Below the pieces are notes generated by a model. It searched no databases and had not been told where the DNA came from. It worked only from the letters and a program-made list of their open reading frames with translations. DNA of 64,000 nt from the NCBI RefSeq assembly GCF_024814435.1, contig NZ_JANUXY010000006.1:101324-165323 (forward strand). The letters run 5' to 3'. Both the position numbers and the translations under genes were made by a program. The DNA is from Staphylococcus americanisciuri. GTDB lineage: Bacteria; Bacillota; Bacilli; Staphylococcales; Staphylococcaceae. Shown in pieces: positions 18,068 through 28,032 of this stretch (positions are counted from its first letter, which is position 1; every line of letters starts with the position of its first letter).

Positions 18068-21000
18068 ATGAAACGTATCAACAAAATTTTAGTCGCTAAC
18101 CGTGGAGAAATTGCCATTCGAATTTTTAGAGCGGCGACAGAGTTAGGAATTCAAACCGTAGCTATTTATTCTAAAGAAGATATGCGTGCCTTACATCGAT
18201 ACAAAGCAGATGAAGCATATCTATTAGGAGAAGACTTGGGACCTGCAGAGTCTTATTTAAATATTGAGCGCATTATCCAAATTGCGAAAGATGCAAATGT
18301 AGATGCAATTCATCCAGGATATGGCTTTCTAAGTGAAAATATGCAGTTTGCAAAACGTTGTAAAGAAGAAGGCATTATATTTGTTGGTCCTGAACTTGAG
18401 CATTTAGATATGTTTGGTGACAAGGTGAAAGCACGTGCTACAGCAATTCGTGCTAACTTGCCCGTGATTCCTGGCACAGATGGACCTGTTGCAGATATCA
18501 CTGAAGCGCAAGCATTTGCTGAGGCAGCAGGTTACCCGTTGATGATTAAAGCAACGAGCGGTGGTGGCGGTAAAGGGATGCGTATCGTACGTGAAGCATC
18601 TGAACTTTTTGAAGCCTTCACACGAGCGAAATCAGAAGCTGAAAAATCTTTCGGTAGCAGTGAAGTTTATATAGAGAAGTTTATCGATGAACCTAAACAT
18701 ATTGAAGTACAAATCATTGGTGACACAGTAGGTAATATCATTCATTTATATGAGCGTGACTGTTCTGTTCAACGACGTCATCAAAAAGTGGTAGAAGTGG
18801 CACCATCTGTTAGTCTATCTGAAACATTGCGTGAGAAAATTTGTCATGCTGCCGTTGATTTAATGCAACAGATTAAATATGTGAATGCAGGAACTGTTGA
18901 ATTTTTAGTGTCGGGTGAGGACTTTTACTTTATTGAAGTGAATCCACGTATCCAAGTAGAGCACACGATTACTGAGATGATTACAGGGATTGATATTGTA
19001 AAAACACAATTATTGATTGCTGATGGTGAATCATTGCACGGTGACTTAATTGCGTTACCACAGCAGTCGGATATTAAAACGATAGGATATGCGATTCAAT
19101 GCCGTATTACAACAGAAGACCCAACACAAGATTTTATGCCAGATACAGGTCGTATTGTGGCATATCGTTCAAGCGGTGGTTTTGGTGTGCGTCTAGATGC
19201 CGGAGATGCTTTCCAAGGTGCTGAAATCTCACCATATTACGATTCACTCTTAGTTAAGATTTCTACACATGCTATTAATTATAAAGAAGCACGTGAGAAG
19301 ATGGCACGTTCACTTCAAGAGATGCGTATTCGCGGTGTTAAGACGAACATTCCATTTCTATACAATGTAATCCAACATGCGCAGTTTGCTTCTGGCGACT
19401 ATACGACGAAGTTTTTGGAACAAGCACCTGAACTCTTTGTTATTCAACCATCGAGAGACCGTGGTACGAAAACGCTCGAATATATTGGTAATGTCACAAT
19501 TAATGGGTTTCCAAGTATTGAAAAGTGTCCGAAACCTTACTTTGAGCCGGCAGATATTCCAACTGTTAAATCGAGCGACATTGCACAACTAAGTGGTACA
19601 AAACAATTGTTAGACGAACAAGGTCCAGAGGCTGTGGCCAAATGGGTAAAAGCGCAAGATGAGGTACTGATTACAGATACAACTTTCCGAGATGCACACC
19701 AATCATTATTGGCAACACGTGTGCGTTCGCATGATTTATTACAAATTGCGCCTGAAACCGCACGTGTCATGCAAGACAACTTTTCACTCGAGTTATGGGG
19801 AGGCGCAACATTTGATGTTGCTTATAACTTCTTGAAAGAAAACCCATGGGATCGTTTGAAAGTTTTAAGAGAAGCAATCCCGAATGTGCTGTTCCAAATG
19901 CTGTTGCGTGCCTCTAATGCGGTAGGTTATAAAAACTATCCTGACAATGTGATTCAAAAGTTCGTTGCAGAAAGTGCTAAAGCGGGTGTTGATGTTTTTA
20001 GAATTTTTGACTCACTCAACTGGGTAGAACAGATGAAAGTTGCCAATGAAGCTGTGCAACGTGCAGGTAAAATATCAGAAGGGGCAATTTGTTATACAGG
20101 TGATATTTTGGATACGGCGCGTTCGAATGTTTATACGCTAGAATACTATGTGGACTTAGCAAAAACATTAGAACGTGAAGGCTTCCATATGTTAGCGATT
20201 AAAGATATGGCCGGCTTATTAAAACCACGTGCGGCTTATGAATTGATTGGAGAACTCAAAGCAGCCGTTGATTTACCAATTCACCTCCACACACATGATA
20301 CGAGTGGTAATGGTATTTTGACATACAACCAAGCGATTAATGCGGGTGTAGACGTTATTGATACAGCCGTTGCAGCTATGTCAGGTTTAACAAGTCAACC
20401 GAGCAGTAACTCGCTGTACTATGCGATGAGCGGTTTTTCACGTGACATTCGTATGGATATTGATGGTCATGAACGCTTGTCACATTATTGGGATGCCATT
20501 CGTCCATATTATCGTGATTTTGAAAGTGATATGAAGTCTCCACATACAGAAATTTATCAACATGAGATGCCAGGGGGGCAATATTCGAACTTACGTCAGC
20601 AAGCCAAAAGTTTAGGTTTGGGCGAACGCTTTGGGGAAGTAAAAGACATGTATCGCCGCGTTAACTTATTGTTTGGTGATATTGTAAAAGTGACACCATC
20701 ATCTAAAGTTGTAGGAGATATGGCACTTTATATGGTTCAAAATGACTTGGATGAACAACAAGTCTTATCAGAAGGTTATAAACTCGACTTCCCTGATTCA
20801 GTTGTGTCTTTCTTTAAAGGAGAGATTGGACAACCTGTCAATGGCTTTAATAAAGAATTACAGAAAGTCATTTTGAAAGGGCAACCAGCATTGACTGAAC
20901 GTCCAGGTGAATACTTGGAACCGGTCGACTTTGAAGCATTGAAAGCAGAATTACAAGAGAAGCAACAACGTGAAGTGACAGATCAAGATTTGATTAGTTA

Positions 21001-21520
21001 TGCGCTATATCCAAAAGTGTACGAGCAGTATATCCAGACATTCGAGCGTTTTGGTGATGTTTCACTGCTGGATACACCGACATTCTTCTTTGGTATGCGT
21101 GATAATGAAACGATTAAGATTGAAATTGATAAAGGTAAAGTACTTGTTATTACATTACAGACAATTACACAACCAGATGATAAAGGTATGCGCACAGTGT
21201 TCTTTGAAATGAACGGACAAGCTCGTCGCATACAAGTGAAAGATGAAAATATTCAAGCAACGCATATGGCAAAACCAAAAGCAGACAAAGGGAACCCGAG
21301 TCATATTGGTGCACAAATGCCTGGAACGGTTATTGATGTGAAAGTTGCTGAGAATGAGTCTGTTGAAGCGGGACAATCCATGATTATTACAGAAGCTATG
21401 AAGATGGAAACAACTGTTCAAGCACCGTTTAAAGGGACAGTTAAAGCGATTCATGTTCAAAATAACGATGGTATTGAAACAGGAGACCTATTGATAGAAA
21501 TTGAAGCTGAAGAAATATAG
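18068..21520 (+). CDS. pycA: Pyruvate carboxylase
   Basis: A 1150-residue biotin enzyme that carboxylates pyruvate to oxaloacetate for anaplerosis. Domains in order: biotin carboxylase with ATP-grasp (about 1-455; the Gly-rich ATP loop GGGGKGMR and VEVNPRIQVEHTITE-type active site), carboxyltransferase TIM barrel (about 530-830; DTTFRDAHQSLLATR and the metal-ligand LHTHD), a central allosteric/PT domain, and the C-terminal biotinyl domain with AMKME, where K1112 is the biotinylated lysine. The length is usual. A single-gene transcript is likely, with a terminator after the stop. Confidence 0.97.
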   Translation: MKRINKILVANRGEIAIRIFRAATELGIQTVAIYSKEDMRALHRYKADEAYLLGEDLGPAESYLNIERIIQIAKDANVDAIHPGYGFLSENMQFAKRCKEEGIIFVGPELEHLDMFGDKVKARATAIRANLPVIPGTDGPVADITEAQAFAEAAGYPLMIKATSGGGGKGMRIVREASELFEAFTRAKSEAEKSFGSSEVYIEKFIDEPKHIEVQIIGDTVGNIIHLYERDCSVQRRHQKVVEVAPSVSLSETLREKICHAAVDLMQQIKYVNAGTVEFLVSGEDFYFIEVNPRIQVEHTITEMITGIDIVKTQLLIADGESLHGDLIALPQQSDIKTIGYAIQCRITTEDPTQDFMPDTGRIVAYRSSGGFGVRLDAGDAFQGAEISPYYDSLLVKISTHAINYKEAREKMARSLQEMRIRGVKTNIPFLYNVIQHAQFASGDYTTKFLEQAPELFVIQPSRDRGTKTLEYIGNVTINGFPSIEKCPKPYFEPADIPTVKSSDIAQLSGTKQLLDEQGPEAVAKWVKAQDEVLITDTTFRDAHQSLLATRVRSHDLLQIAPETARVMQDNFSLELWGGATFDVAYNFLKENPWDRLKVLREAIPNVLFQMLLRASNAVGYKNYPDNVIQKFVAESAKAGVDVFRIFDSLNWVEQMKVANEAVQRAGKISEGAICYTGDILDTARSNVYTLEYYVDLAKTLEREGFHMLAIKDMAGLLKPRAAYELIGELKAAVDLPIHLHTHDTSGNGILTYNQAINAGVDVIDTAVAAMSGLTSQPSSNSLYYAMSGFSRDIRMDIDGHERLSHYWDAIRPYYRDFESDMKSPHTEIYQHEMPGGQYSNLRQQAKSLGLGERFGEVKDMYRRVNLLFGDIVKVTPSSKVVGDMALYMVQNDLDEQQVLSEGYKLDFPDSVVSFFKGEIGQPVNGFNKELQKVILKGQPALTERPGEYLEPVDFEALKAELQEKQQREVTDQDLISYALYPKVYEQYIQTFERFGDVSLLDTPTFFFGMRDNETIKIEIDKGKVLVITLQTITQPDDKGMRTVFFEMNGQARRIQVKDENIQATHMAKPKADKGNPSHIGAQMPGTVIDVKVAENESVEAGQSMIITEAMKMETTVQAPFKGTVKAIHVQNNDGIETGDLLIEIEAEEI

Positions 21521-21535
21521 GTTCTATATTTTTAT

Positions 21536-21570
21536 GGTGGAGTGGCATGCTGAGCCATTCCGCCTTTTTT
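21536..21570 (+). terminator. pycA terminator (repeated-type hairpin)
   Basis: GGTGGAGTGGC pairs with GCCATTCCGCC (two G-U pairs), followed by six T. The same hairpin with three or four changes recurs at 58711-58744. Confidence 0.85.
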
Positions 21571-21759
21571 AATACCAACTCTAAAAAACACATTAAATGC
21601 TGTTTTATCAACGTTCAGCTCAAATTTAGTATCTTTAAGTTATTTCTATATAGTACCAAGACAAGAAGAAACCCGTTTCACTCGTTTTTTAAAACCTAAT
21701 AAAGTCCCTTTGTTATTCTTTTCAAAAAATGTAAAATAAAGAAAAAAAGATGGATCAAT

Positions 21760-22172
21760 ATGAATAACCCTTGGGAAATATAGATTTAGAAATATATGAA
21801 AAACACATGCAATCAGATAACGTTTTTCAACTCCAGACCCTAAATTTAATAACAAAAGAACAAGTGAATGCATATAACAACAAAACAATTGGAATTCTTG
21901 GAGTTGCTGGAGGAAATGGTTTAGAACATATAGAATTAGCTAATATAAATAAAGTATATGGGTTCGATATTAATAAAAATTATTTAGATATATGCCAAAG
22001 AAGATTTTCTTATATGCAAGACAAATTAAGCCTGATTCAAAAAGACTTTACGCAAAAAGATTTTGTTTTGTCTGCAACAGATTTACTAATAGCAAACATG
22101 ATAATCGAATACATAGGGATACTCAAATTCACAGAACTTATAAATAAAAATAAAACTAATATTTCCCTCTAA
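21760..22172 (+). pseudogene. Broken class I SAM-dependent methyltransferase
   Basis: The reading frame shows the N-terminal half of a small methyltransferase: a SAM-binding motif I-like stretch IGILGVAGGNGLEHIE, acidic motif YGFDINKNYLD, and DLLIANMIIEYIG. The natural start appears to be ATG at 21760 (MNNPWE), but one A is missing near 21777, so the N-terminus is frame-shifted from the body, which reads only from a TTG at 21771. The frame also stops at 22172, where unrelated coding sequence begins, so the C-terminal half is gone. It is more AT-rich than its neighbours and is probably acquired DNA. Non-functional is the likeliest state. Confidence 0.7.
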
Positions 22173-22281
22173 TGCGGTAAGAGATTCTGGTATTAGAGCG
22201 GGTCGTGCTGCTGGTTTATCAGAATCTCAAGCGCATACTTTAGGTGTGACTTTAAAAGAAGCTATATCTTGGCTATTTTAA
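22159..22281 (+). pseudogene. 3' stub of an unidentified gene, possibly a secreted toxin
   Basis: A frame without start codon begins where the methyltransferase breaks off and encodes about 40 residues, including SNAVRDSGIRAGRAAG and LGVTLKEAISWLF, ending in TAA. Composition and the Gly/Ala-rich run differ from the preceding frame. A gene of immunity-protein size starts 19 bp later, so this looks like the last codons of a polymorphic toxin whose 5' part was lost. That identity is inferred from layout only; the family was not recognised. Confidence 0.4.
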
Positions 22282-22300
22282 TAGATTGAGGAGGTTTATT

Positions 22301-22666
22301 ATGCTAAAAGAAAAAGAAAGTTTTAGGTTGCTTTATCAAGCTATAAGAGAACTCGCAGATAAAATTGGAGATAACCAGTTAGAAACTAATTCTGTTAGTT
22401 TGTTATTATTAGACTTTGATTTTGAACATGAGGTATTTGATGAGTTGTATTTAGCGATTTTAAAATATTTAAATACAGTGCGTATAGATGATATAAGTCA
22501 TAGGGAACTTTTAGACTTAATAGACAATACGATTCCAGAAGAGCGAGAGATTAATACGTTTGTAAAAAATAAAATAATTATTGGATTTGCTAATAATTAT
22601 TTTCCTGAATTACAAGTGCTAGCAAACAATATAAAATCTGATATGGGCAGCTCATTAAGTCAATGA
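22301..22666 (+). CDS. Small acidic protein, possible immunity protein
   Basis: A 121-residue cytosolic, acidic, Leu-rich helical protein (KESFRLLYQAIRELADKIG; LLLLDFDFEHEVFDELYLAIL). No family was recognised. The size, charge and position immediately after the 3' stub of a possible toxin gene suggest an orphan immunity protein kept after toxin loss. A strong GAGGAGG Shine-Dalgarno 6 bases before the ATG suggests it is still translated. The region is AT-rich relative to pycA and ctaA, as expected for acquired DNA. An ordinary hypothetical protein is the alternative. Confidence 0.6.
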   Translation: MLKEKESFRLLYQAIRELADKIGDNQLETNSVSLLLLDFDFEHEVFDELYLAILKYLNTVRIDDISHRELLDLIDNTIPEEREINTFVKNKIIIGFANNYFPELQVLANNIKSDMGSSLSQ

Positions 22667-22702
22667 TGTGTGTATTCAAATTAATGAAATGAATTTATGT
22701 TT

Positions 22703-22782
22703 TTAGTATGCCAAAAACACCAATCATAACGGACTGTATGCTAAATGAAACCAGCTATTTCAACTTAGCTAGAACTATATGA
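22703..22782 (+). repeat. Interspersed repeat, copy A
   Basis: About 80 bp that reappears in inverted orientation at 26397-26476 with roughly 75-80% identity by eye. Shared blocks include GGACTGTAYGCTAAATGAA, GCTATTTCAACTTA and GGAACTATAT-like ends. No coding content. Confidence 0.6.
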
Positions 22783-22815
22783 TAAATCTTTCCACCATAG
22801 AAGTTGAACAGGCAT

Positions 22816-22856
22816 AGAAAAAGCTTGCCACCGATTCAGATGACAAGCTTTTTTCT
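22816..22856. terminator. Bidirectional terminator at the ctaA end
   Basis: AGAAAAAGCTTG (22816-22827) pairs with CAAGCTTTTTTCT (22844-22856). It serves ctaA on the minus strand and the small gene on the plus strand. Confidence 0.85.
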
Positions 22857-23763
22857 ATTGTTCGCCTCGATTGGAACGCAAAATAAGTAGAATGAAATAA
22901 CTGATCAACCCAAAGAGTAATGTAATAAACAGTGCATGTAGTAAAGCAATAATAAGATTCACTTCAGTAATGATAGATAGCGCTCCGGTCGTTATTTGAA
23001 GAATAATCAAAATGAAGCTAGCTGTGTAACCAAAATGGATAGTTCGGATATTTGGATAATTTTTAACGGCATGCACATAAGTGATTAAGATGATAATGAA
23101 TGCGAGCATTGCCATAATGCGATGGGCTAATTGAACCCAATCATGAACACCATGAGGAACGATATCACCAAACGGGAGTGGCCATGCACCGTATGCTAAG
23201 CTTGATTCCGTATGTCTGACAAGCGCTCCTGTATAGATTGTGACATAAACGATACCTGTCATAATCCATGTATAGATTTGCAATGGTTTTTTGATATGCA
23301 CAATATTGGCTTCATATTTCTGATCAAGATCGAAAATAATGAGTGTTAAGACAAAAACAGAAGAAAAGCTGATTAATGAGATACCAAAGTGTAATGCTAA
23401 GACATAATCATTTTGTTGCCACATAACCGCAGCTGCACCAACTAAAGCTTGAATTAATAAAAATCCGATACTAATCTTACAAAGTGGCTTTACTTCTCGA
23501 ATATGACCAATATTTTTCCATGCTGTTATCACTAGCCATGTCACAATGAGTAGTGATAAGCCAGAAACAGCTCTATGACTTAATTCGATAATTGTTTCAA
23601 GCGGAAGATTTTGAGGCAATAATGCACCATTGCAGAGCGGCCAATCTGAACCACAGCCATCCTCCGATCCTGTTTTGGTAACAAGCGCGCCACCGAGTTG
23701 CACCCATATCATCATGAGTGTTGCAAGAACTGATAACCATTTTAGGTTGCGCTTTTTAAACAA
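22855..23763 (-). CDS. ctaA: Haem A synthase (COX15/CtaA)
   Basis: A 302-residue membrane enzyme that oxidises haem O to haem A for the aa3-type terminal oxidase. About eight membrane helices are visible with the conserved haem-ligand histidines in [25 protein letters not shown] and QLAHRIMA, and an extracytoplasmic Cys pair (GCGSDWPLC). It starts at TTG, supported by GAGGTG 7 bases upstream; there is no nearby ATG in frame. It is divergent from ctaB, the standard staphylococcal arrangement. Confidence 0.94.
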   Translation of the reverse strand: MFKKRNLKWLSVLATLMMIWVQLGGALVTKTGSEDGCGSDWPLCNGALLPQNLPLETIIELSHRAVSGLSLLIVTWLVITAWKNIGHIREVKPLCKISIGFLLIQALVGAAAVMWQQNDYVLALHFGISLISFSSVFVLTLIIFDLDQKYEANIVHIKKPLQIYTWIMTGIVYVTIYTGALVRHTESSLAYGAWPLPFGDIVPHGVHDWVQLAHRIMAMLAFIIILITYVHAVKNYPNIRTIHFGYTASFILIILQITTGALSIITEVNLIIALLHALFITLLFGLISYFILLILRSNRGEQ

Positions 23764-24020
23764 TGCTAAACACCTCGATATGCTATTTTTTAATTTACAG
23801 AGCGGTTGTTAACCTCGCAGTGTTGTTAGATACTTTATGCTGCCGCTCAGTATGTGTTAGTTCCCTATACATTATAGCAAAAAGCACTCAGCTCATGTGC
23901 AACAAATCGCAACGTTTTTTGAATGTCGTTAAAGTGTCACAAAAATTTCAGAATAAAGCTAGTCAATCATGAAACTTTCATATATCATGAATATATATGA
24001 CAAAAAAGGGGGGTAAATCA

Positions 24021-24932
24021 ATGTCGAAATCAGAGGTAGTTCCCGAAACTACTGGACGTATTTCATACAAAGAGCTTAAACAAGTGATTAAGTTAGGACT
24101 TGTGCAGGGGAATTTAATTCCTGCTTTCGCGGGTGCTTGGTTGGCGATTGTTATGACGCATCAAGGATTTTTAGCATCCATGCCACAACTGATTATCATG
24201 TTGATAGGCTCAGCACTTGTTATGGGCGGTTCTTGTGCGATTAACAATTACTATGATCAAGATGTAGATGCAGTAATGCCAAGCAAACAGAATCGACCAA
24301 CAGTTAATGATCGTATAACGGATCGTCAGCTGATCATGCTCAGTCTTGGTATGATGATTGTAGGCGAATTGCTCTTGTTTATGATTAACGTCCCAGCTGG
24401 CGTCATTGGTTTAGCTGGTATTATTGGGTATGTATCATTCTATTCAATCTGGTCTAAACGCCATACGACTTGGAATACGGTTGTTGGAAGTTTTCCCGGC
24501 GCAGTACCACCACTTATTGGTTGGGTTGCGATAGAAGGTCACATAAGCATGATGGCATTAGCACTATTTGCAGTTGTTTTTGCATGGCAACCTATTCATT
24601 TTTATGCCTTAGCTATCAAACGCAGTGATGAGTATAGATTGGCAAATGTTCCAATGCTACCATCAGTCAAGGGCTTCAATCGAACACGTATCGGCATGTT
24701 TATTTGGTTAGTGGTACTATTGCCATTACCTTTTATTATGCATGAACTTGGTACAACATTTATGGTTTTAGCGACTTTACTGAATCTCGGTTGGATTGGA
24801 TTAGGTTTAACGAGCTTTAAAGTATCGACTGATAAAACAAAATGGGCAACGAAAATGTTCGTTTATTCCTTGAATTATCTCGTTGTATTTTTTGCATTAG
24901 TCGTTGTAATTTCATTGATTAAAATGATTTAA
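24021..24932 (+). CDS. ctaB: Protohaem IX farnesyltransferase (haem O synthase)
   Basis: A 303-residue UbiA-type prenyltransferase that attaches farnesyl to haem b, producing haem O for CtaA. The two Asp-rich motifs are intact: [12 protein letters not shown] and [15 protein letters not shown]. Nine or so membrane helices are expected. An in-frame ATG exists at 23997, but AAGGGGGGT at 24006-24013 points to the ATG at 24021. ctaM follows after 25 bp. Confidence 0.95.
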   Translation: MSKSEVVPETTGRISYKELKQVIKLGLVQGNLIPAFAGAWLAIVMTHQGFLASMPQLIIMLIGSALVMGGSCAINNYYDQDVDAVMPSKQNRPTVNDRITDRQLIMLSLGMMIVGELLLFMINVPAGVIGLAGIIGYVSFYSIWSKRHTTWNTVVGSFPGAVPPLIGWVAIEGHISMMALALFAVVFAWQPIHFYALAIKRSDEYRLANVPMLPSVKGFNRTRIGMFIWLVVLLPLPFIMHELGTTFMVLATLLNLGWIGLGLTSFKVSTDKTKWATKMFVYSLNYLVVFFALVVVISLIKMI

Positions 24933-24957
24933 ATGATAATTGAGTGAGGATGAGAAT

Positions 24958-25419
24958 ATGAGCTTACCTATTTTACCTACCATTAGCACGACATGCATTG
25001 TAATCAGTGCTATTCTTGTGGCAATTGGCTGGCGTCTAATCTGGAAGCGCCAAATTGAACAACATAAAAAGTTTATGTTGTGGGCAGCGATTTTTGCAGT
25101 GCTCTTCTTTGCGATTTATGCAACTCGTACAATTTTTATTGGTAATACTGCGTTTGGTGGACCAGATTCCGTACGCATCTATTACACAATTTTCTTGTTT
25201 TTCCATATTACACTTGCCACTATTGGCGCTGTCTTTGGTTTGATTCAGATATTCACTGGTATCAAAGATAAATACAAAGTACACCGTAAAACAGGACCGA
25301 TTGCATCTGTTATTTGGTTCTTTACAGCCATTACAGGTGTAGCTGTTTATGTACTATTATATGTATTGTATCCAGGTGGAGAAACAACTTCATTAATCAA
25401 AGCCACATTTGGTTTTTAA
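24958..25419 (+). CDS. ctaM: CtaM, DUF420 haem A/cytochrome oxidase maturation protein
   Basis: A 153-residue membrane protein with four to five helices, matching DUF420. In S. aureus CtaM is needed for activity of the haem A-containing QoxABCD oxidase. Conserved histidines occur in EQHKKFMLWA, FFHITLA and YKVHRKTG. The ATG at 24958 is preferred over an in-frame TTG at 24940 because GTGAGGA lies at normal spacing. It forms a unit with ctaB and ends in a terminator. Confidence 0.9.
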   Translation: MSLPILPTISTTCIVISAILVAIGWRLIWKRQIEQHKKFMLWAAIFAVLFFAIYATRTIFIGNTAFGGPDSVRIYYTIFLFFHITLATIGAVFGLIQIFTGIKDKYKVHRKTGPIASVIWFFTAITGVAVYVLLYVLYPGGETTSLIKATFGF

Positions 25420-25429
25420 ATAAACCGAT

Positions 25430-25468
25430 TCAAAACTGACTGACTACGAACGTGTTGGTCAGTTTTTT
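25430..25468 (+). terminator. ctaBM terminator
   Basis: AAAACTGAC pairs with GTCAGTTTT across a 20-nt loop, with further Ts. Confidence 0.85.
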
Positions 25469-25564
25469 ACGTATTTCCTCAATAACTGATGCTAGAATAA
25501 TATTGAATAATTTGATACGCTAAATGCAAACTTTCTTATGTTATGTGAGAAAAGAGGTGACAAG

Positions 25565-26317
25565 ATGTTAAAAACAGATCGATTCCAGGCTATTATGTCT
25601 TTGTTAGAAAGAAGCGGGACAGTTAAAGTAAGTGATATCATGGAAAAGCTCTCTGTATCAGATATGACTGTGCGACGTGATCTAGATGAGTTAGAGAAGC
25701 AAGGCTTACTGGAACGTGTTCATGGTGGTGCAAGATTGAAAGATTTATATCGTCAGGTTGAACTTTCTCATATTGAAAAACAAATTATGTACAAAGAAGA
25801 AAAACAACGAATTGTCGAGAAAGCGAACCAGTTGATTCATGATGGAGATACGATTTTTCTAGGACCGGGTACAACGTTAGAACTCCTTGCTAAGGTGATT
25901 TGTGGGAATGCATTACGCATTGTAACCAACTGTTTACCAGTCTTTCAAGAGCTTAACAAGCATAAAGGGAATCATACCGTTTATTTATTAGGTGGTGAAT
26001 TACGCGAATCCACGCAGTGTTTTGTTGGAGAAATCACCAATATTTCATTAAAAGATATGAACTTTCACAAAGCGTTTTTTAGTTGTAATGCCTTGAGTGA
26101 ACAGAAGATTATGACCTCGACATTTGAAGAAGGACAGACACAGAAACTGGCATTAGACAATTCAGTAGAACGTTATTTATTAATTGATCATTCAAAAATC
26201 GGCAAGAAGGATTTTTCTGTTTTTTATAACTTACAAGATATTACAGCAGTGATTACTAATGGAGACGACCAGAAGCTTTATGAAAAAATTGAAACAGATA
26301 ATCAATATATTGTATAG
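25565..26317 (+). CDS. lacR: DeoR-family repressor of the lac/tagatose pathway
   Basis: A 250-residue DeoR-type repressor with an N-terminal helix-turn-helix (about 5-57; VSDIMEKLSVSDMTVRRDLDELEK) and a C-terminal sugar-phosphate sensor of the isomerase-like DeoR fold (GDTIFLGPGTTLELLAK, VTNCLPVFQEL). In staphylococci LacR represses lacABCD and responds to galactose-6-P or tagatose-6-P. AAGAGGTGA precedes the ATG at 25565. Its likely operator is the palindrome at 28969-28999 in front of lacA, separated from lacR by the PTS operon. Confidence 0.88.
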   Translation: MLKTDRFQAIMSLLERSGTVKVSDIMEKLSVSDMTVRRDLDELEKQGLLERVHGGARLKDLYRQVELSHIEKQIMYKEEKQRIVEKANQLIHDGDTIFLGPGTTLELLAKVICGNALRIVTNCLPVFQELNKHKGNHTVYLLGGELRESTQCFVGEITNISLKDMNFHKAFFSCNALSEQKIMTSTFEEGQTQKLALDNSVERYLLIDHSKIGKKDFSVFYNLQDITAVITNGDDQKLYEKIETDNQYIV

Positions 26318-26323
26318 CACGCT

Positions 26324-26373
26324 AAAAAGGGGCATAGACTACAAAGCATAGTGTTGTAGTTAGCCCCTTTTTT
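26324..26373 (+). terminator. lacR terminator
   Basis: AAAAAGGGGC pairs with GCCCCTTTTTT, with a second inner stem ACTACAA/TTGTAGT. Confidence 0.9.
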
Positions 26374-26396
26374 ATGAGCTGTTTAACTTCTGTGTA

Positions 26397-26476
26397 TAAT
26401 ATAGTTCCAGTTAAGTTGAAATAGCAATCTTCATTTAGCGTACAGTCCTCGGTGATTGTGCGCTTTTTACATACTA
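26397..26476 (-). repeat. Interspersed repeat, copy B (inverted relative to copy A)
   Basis: Reverse-complement relative of 22703-22782. The two copies bracket ctaA, ctaB, ctaM and lacR. It contains no gene. Confidence 0.6.
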
Positions 26477-26541
26477 ATAAGAAAAGGCAGAATAGCACAT
26501 CATGCGATGCCACAACAAAAAATGTAGCTGACATATAAATA

Positions 26542-26571
26542 AGGTGAAACAGTGCAATGACTATTTCACCT
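26542..26571 (-). terminator. Terminator of the PTS operon
   Basis: On the minus strand AGGTGAAA pairs with TTTCACCT, followed by TATTTATAT. It lies just after the EIIC gene. Confidence 0.65.
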
Positions 26572-26588
26572 AAATATTAGTGTGTATG

Positions 26589-27989
26589 TTATTCAGTTTT
26601 TGAATATTCAGCGTTTCGTTTTTTCATTTGATGTGCGTACCATACAAAAATGAGTAGATAACCAGCTAATGCAAGAATTGTGTAGAGTACGAATGTGATC
26701 TCTCCTTGAGACATATTACCAACGAGATAGCCTAAGAATTTTTCGATAGGCCCTTCCATAGTTGTATGTGAAATCATTACAGATTCACTCAAACCAGAAG
26801 GAAAGGCACCTACTGATTTGGCTGTCTTTGTTACGAAAGGCGCAATCAATGTACCTGACCACAAGAATAATGGTAATTCAATAGCACCGATGACAATCAT
26901 ACGAATAAGTTTGCCGCGTGTTACAACTAATAGTGCAGGTGTCACACCCATAGCAATGATTCCTCCGAGTGGTAGTAGTTTATTACCAGGTAAAAAGATT
27001 GCTTCTAATAGCATGATAGGTGCTAATACGTTTGCGGCTGCCCATATTTCTGCACGACCTGCGATAAACGGCCAGTCTAAACCAATATTGATTGCACGTC
27101 CTTTTAGTCGTTTATTCGCAAAGTCTGTAATCCCTTGTGATAATGGCTCAACAGCTGCAATAAACCATGAACCGATTAAAGAGAACAATTCCAAACAGAC
27201 CGCAGCTGTAAAAGCGAGTGTAAATATTTGTGTCGGTGATTGACCTGCAAGTAAGCCAACAAAAACCCCTAAGTAAATCCCTATCGCAAATTTTGATCCC
27301 CAAAAACCAATTTTACTATTAAGTTTTGCTGCATCAAAATCATACTTGTCTAACCATGGAAATACTTTGTCAAAAATTTTATCAAAAACCATGATGATTG
27401 GATTCATCATATAATTCATATGAGTTGTTGTCATTGGGTTGCTACTAGGTGCATTTAATAAGTCGTTAAATGTCGGTTTCATCAAGTCAGAGTTCCAAAT
27501 CTTTAATACACCTATAAAGAGTACTAGCAATGTTGCAGTGAATAAGTTAGCCCCACAGAAAATAGCGAATAACCCAACGATGGCTAAGTGCCAAATGTTA
27601 AAAATATCAACATCAAGTGTATCTGTTTTTTTCAATGCAAGCATAATGATATTCAAAATCACCATCACTAACAAGAAATAAAGTGTGTAAGGTGAGCCCC
27701 AAGTAATTGTTGCTAAAGGTGCCCAACCTACATCAGTGATATTTAATGAGATGCCAGTGCGTTCAACAAAGGCAGTCATTGCTTCTGAAAAGGCAGTTGT
27801 TAAAATCCCAATGATAGCACCAATACCAGTCAGTGCAATTCCTAGTTTGATCCCACCTTCTAGAGCACGAGCGGGTTTTACTTTGAAGAATAGGGCAATG
27901 ATTGTCAGTACAATCGTCATTAATGGCGCTGCACCCAAAGTAATTAGCGGATTGAATAAGTTATTTGCAATATCAACAATTGTATTCAT
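26589..27989 (-). CDS. PTS galactitol-type EIIC permease, probably galactose-specific
   Basis: A 466-residue membrane permease of the GatC family with ten or more hydrophobic segments; GatC-like stretches include GGIKLGIALTGIGAIIGIL and INIGLDWPFIAGRAEIW. It takes up and phosphorylates a hexitol or hexose with the EIIA and EIIB proteins encoded just upstream. No galactitol-1-P dehydrogenase gene is present and the island has lacABCD, so galactose imported as galactose-6-P is the likelier substrate than galactitol. The start at 27989 is chosen for the GGAAGGGAGG Shine-Dalgarno; an upstream in-frame ATG at 28022 lacks one. Confidence 0.85.
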   Translation of the reverse strand: MNTIVDIANNLFNPLITLGAAPLMTIVLTIIALFFKVKPARALEGGIKLGIALTGIGAIIGILTTAFSEAMTAFVERTGISLNITDVGWAPLATITWGSPYTLYFLLVMVILNIIMLALKKTDTLDVDIFNIWHLAIVGLFAIFCGANLFTATLLVLFIGVLKIWNSDLMKPTFNDLLNAPSSNPMTTTHMNYMMNPIIMVFDKIFDKVFPWLDKYDFDAAKLNSKIGFWGSKFAIGIYLGVFVGLLAGQSPTQIFTLAFTAAVCLELFSLIGSWFIAAVEPLSQGITDFANKRLKGRAINIGLDWPFIAGRAEIWAAANVLAPIMLLEAIFLPGNKLLPLGGIIAMGVTPALLVVTRGKLIRMIVIGAIELPLFLWSGTLIAPFVTKTAKSVGAFPSGLSESVMISHTTMEGPIEKFLGYLVGNMSQGEITFVLYTILALAGYLLIFVWYAHQMKKRNAEYSKTE

Positions 27990-28032
27990 AGTTTCCTCCC
28001 TTCCTGAAACACTGAAAGTCATTAGTATGAAA

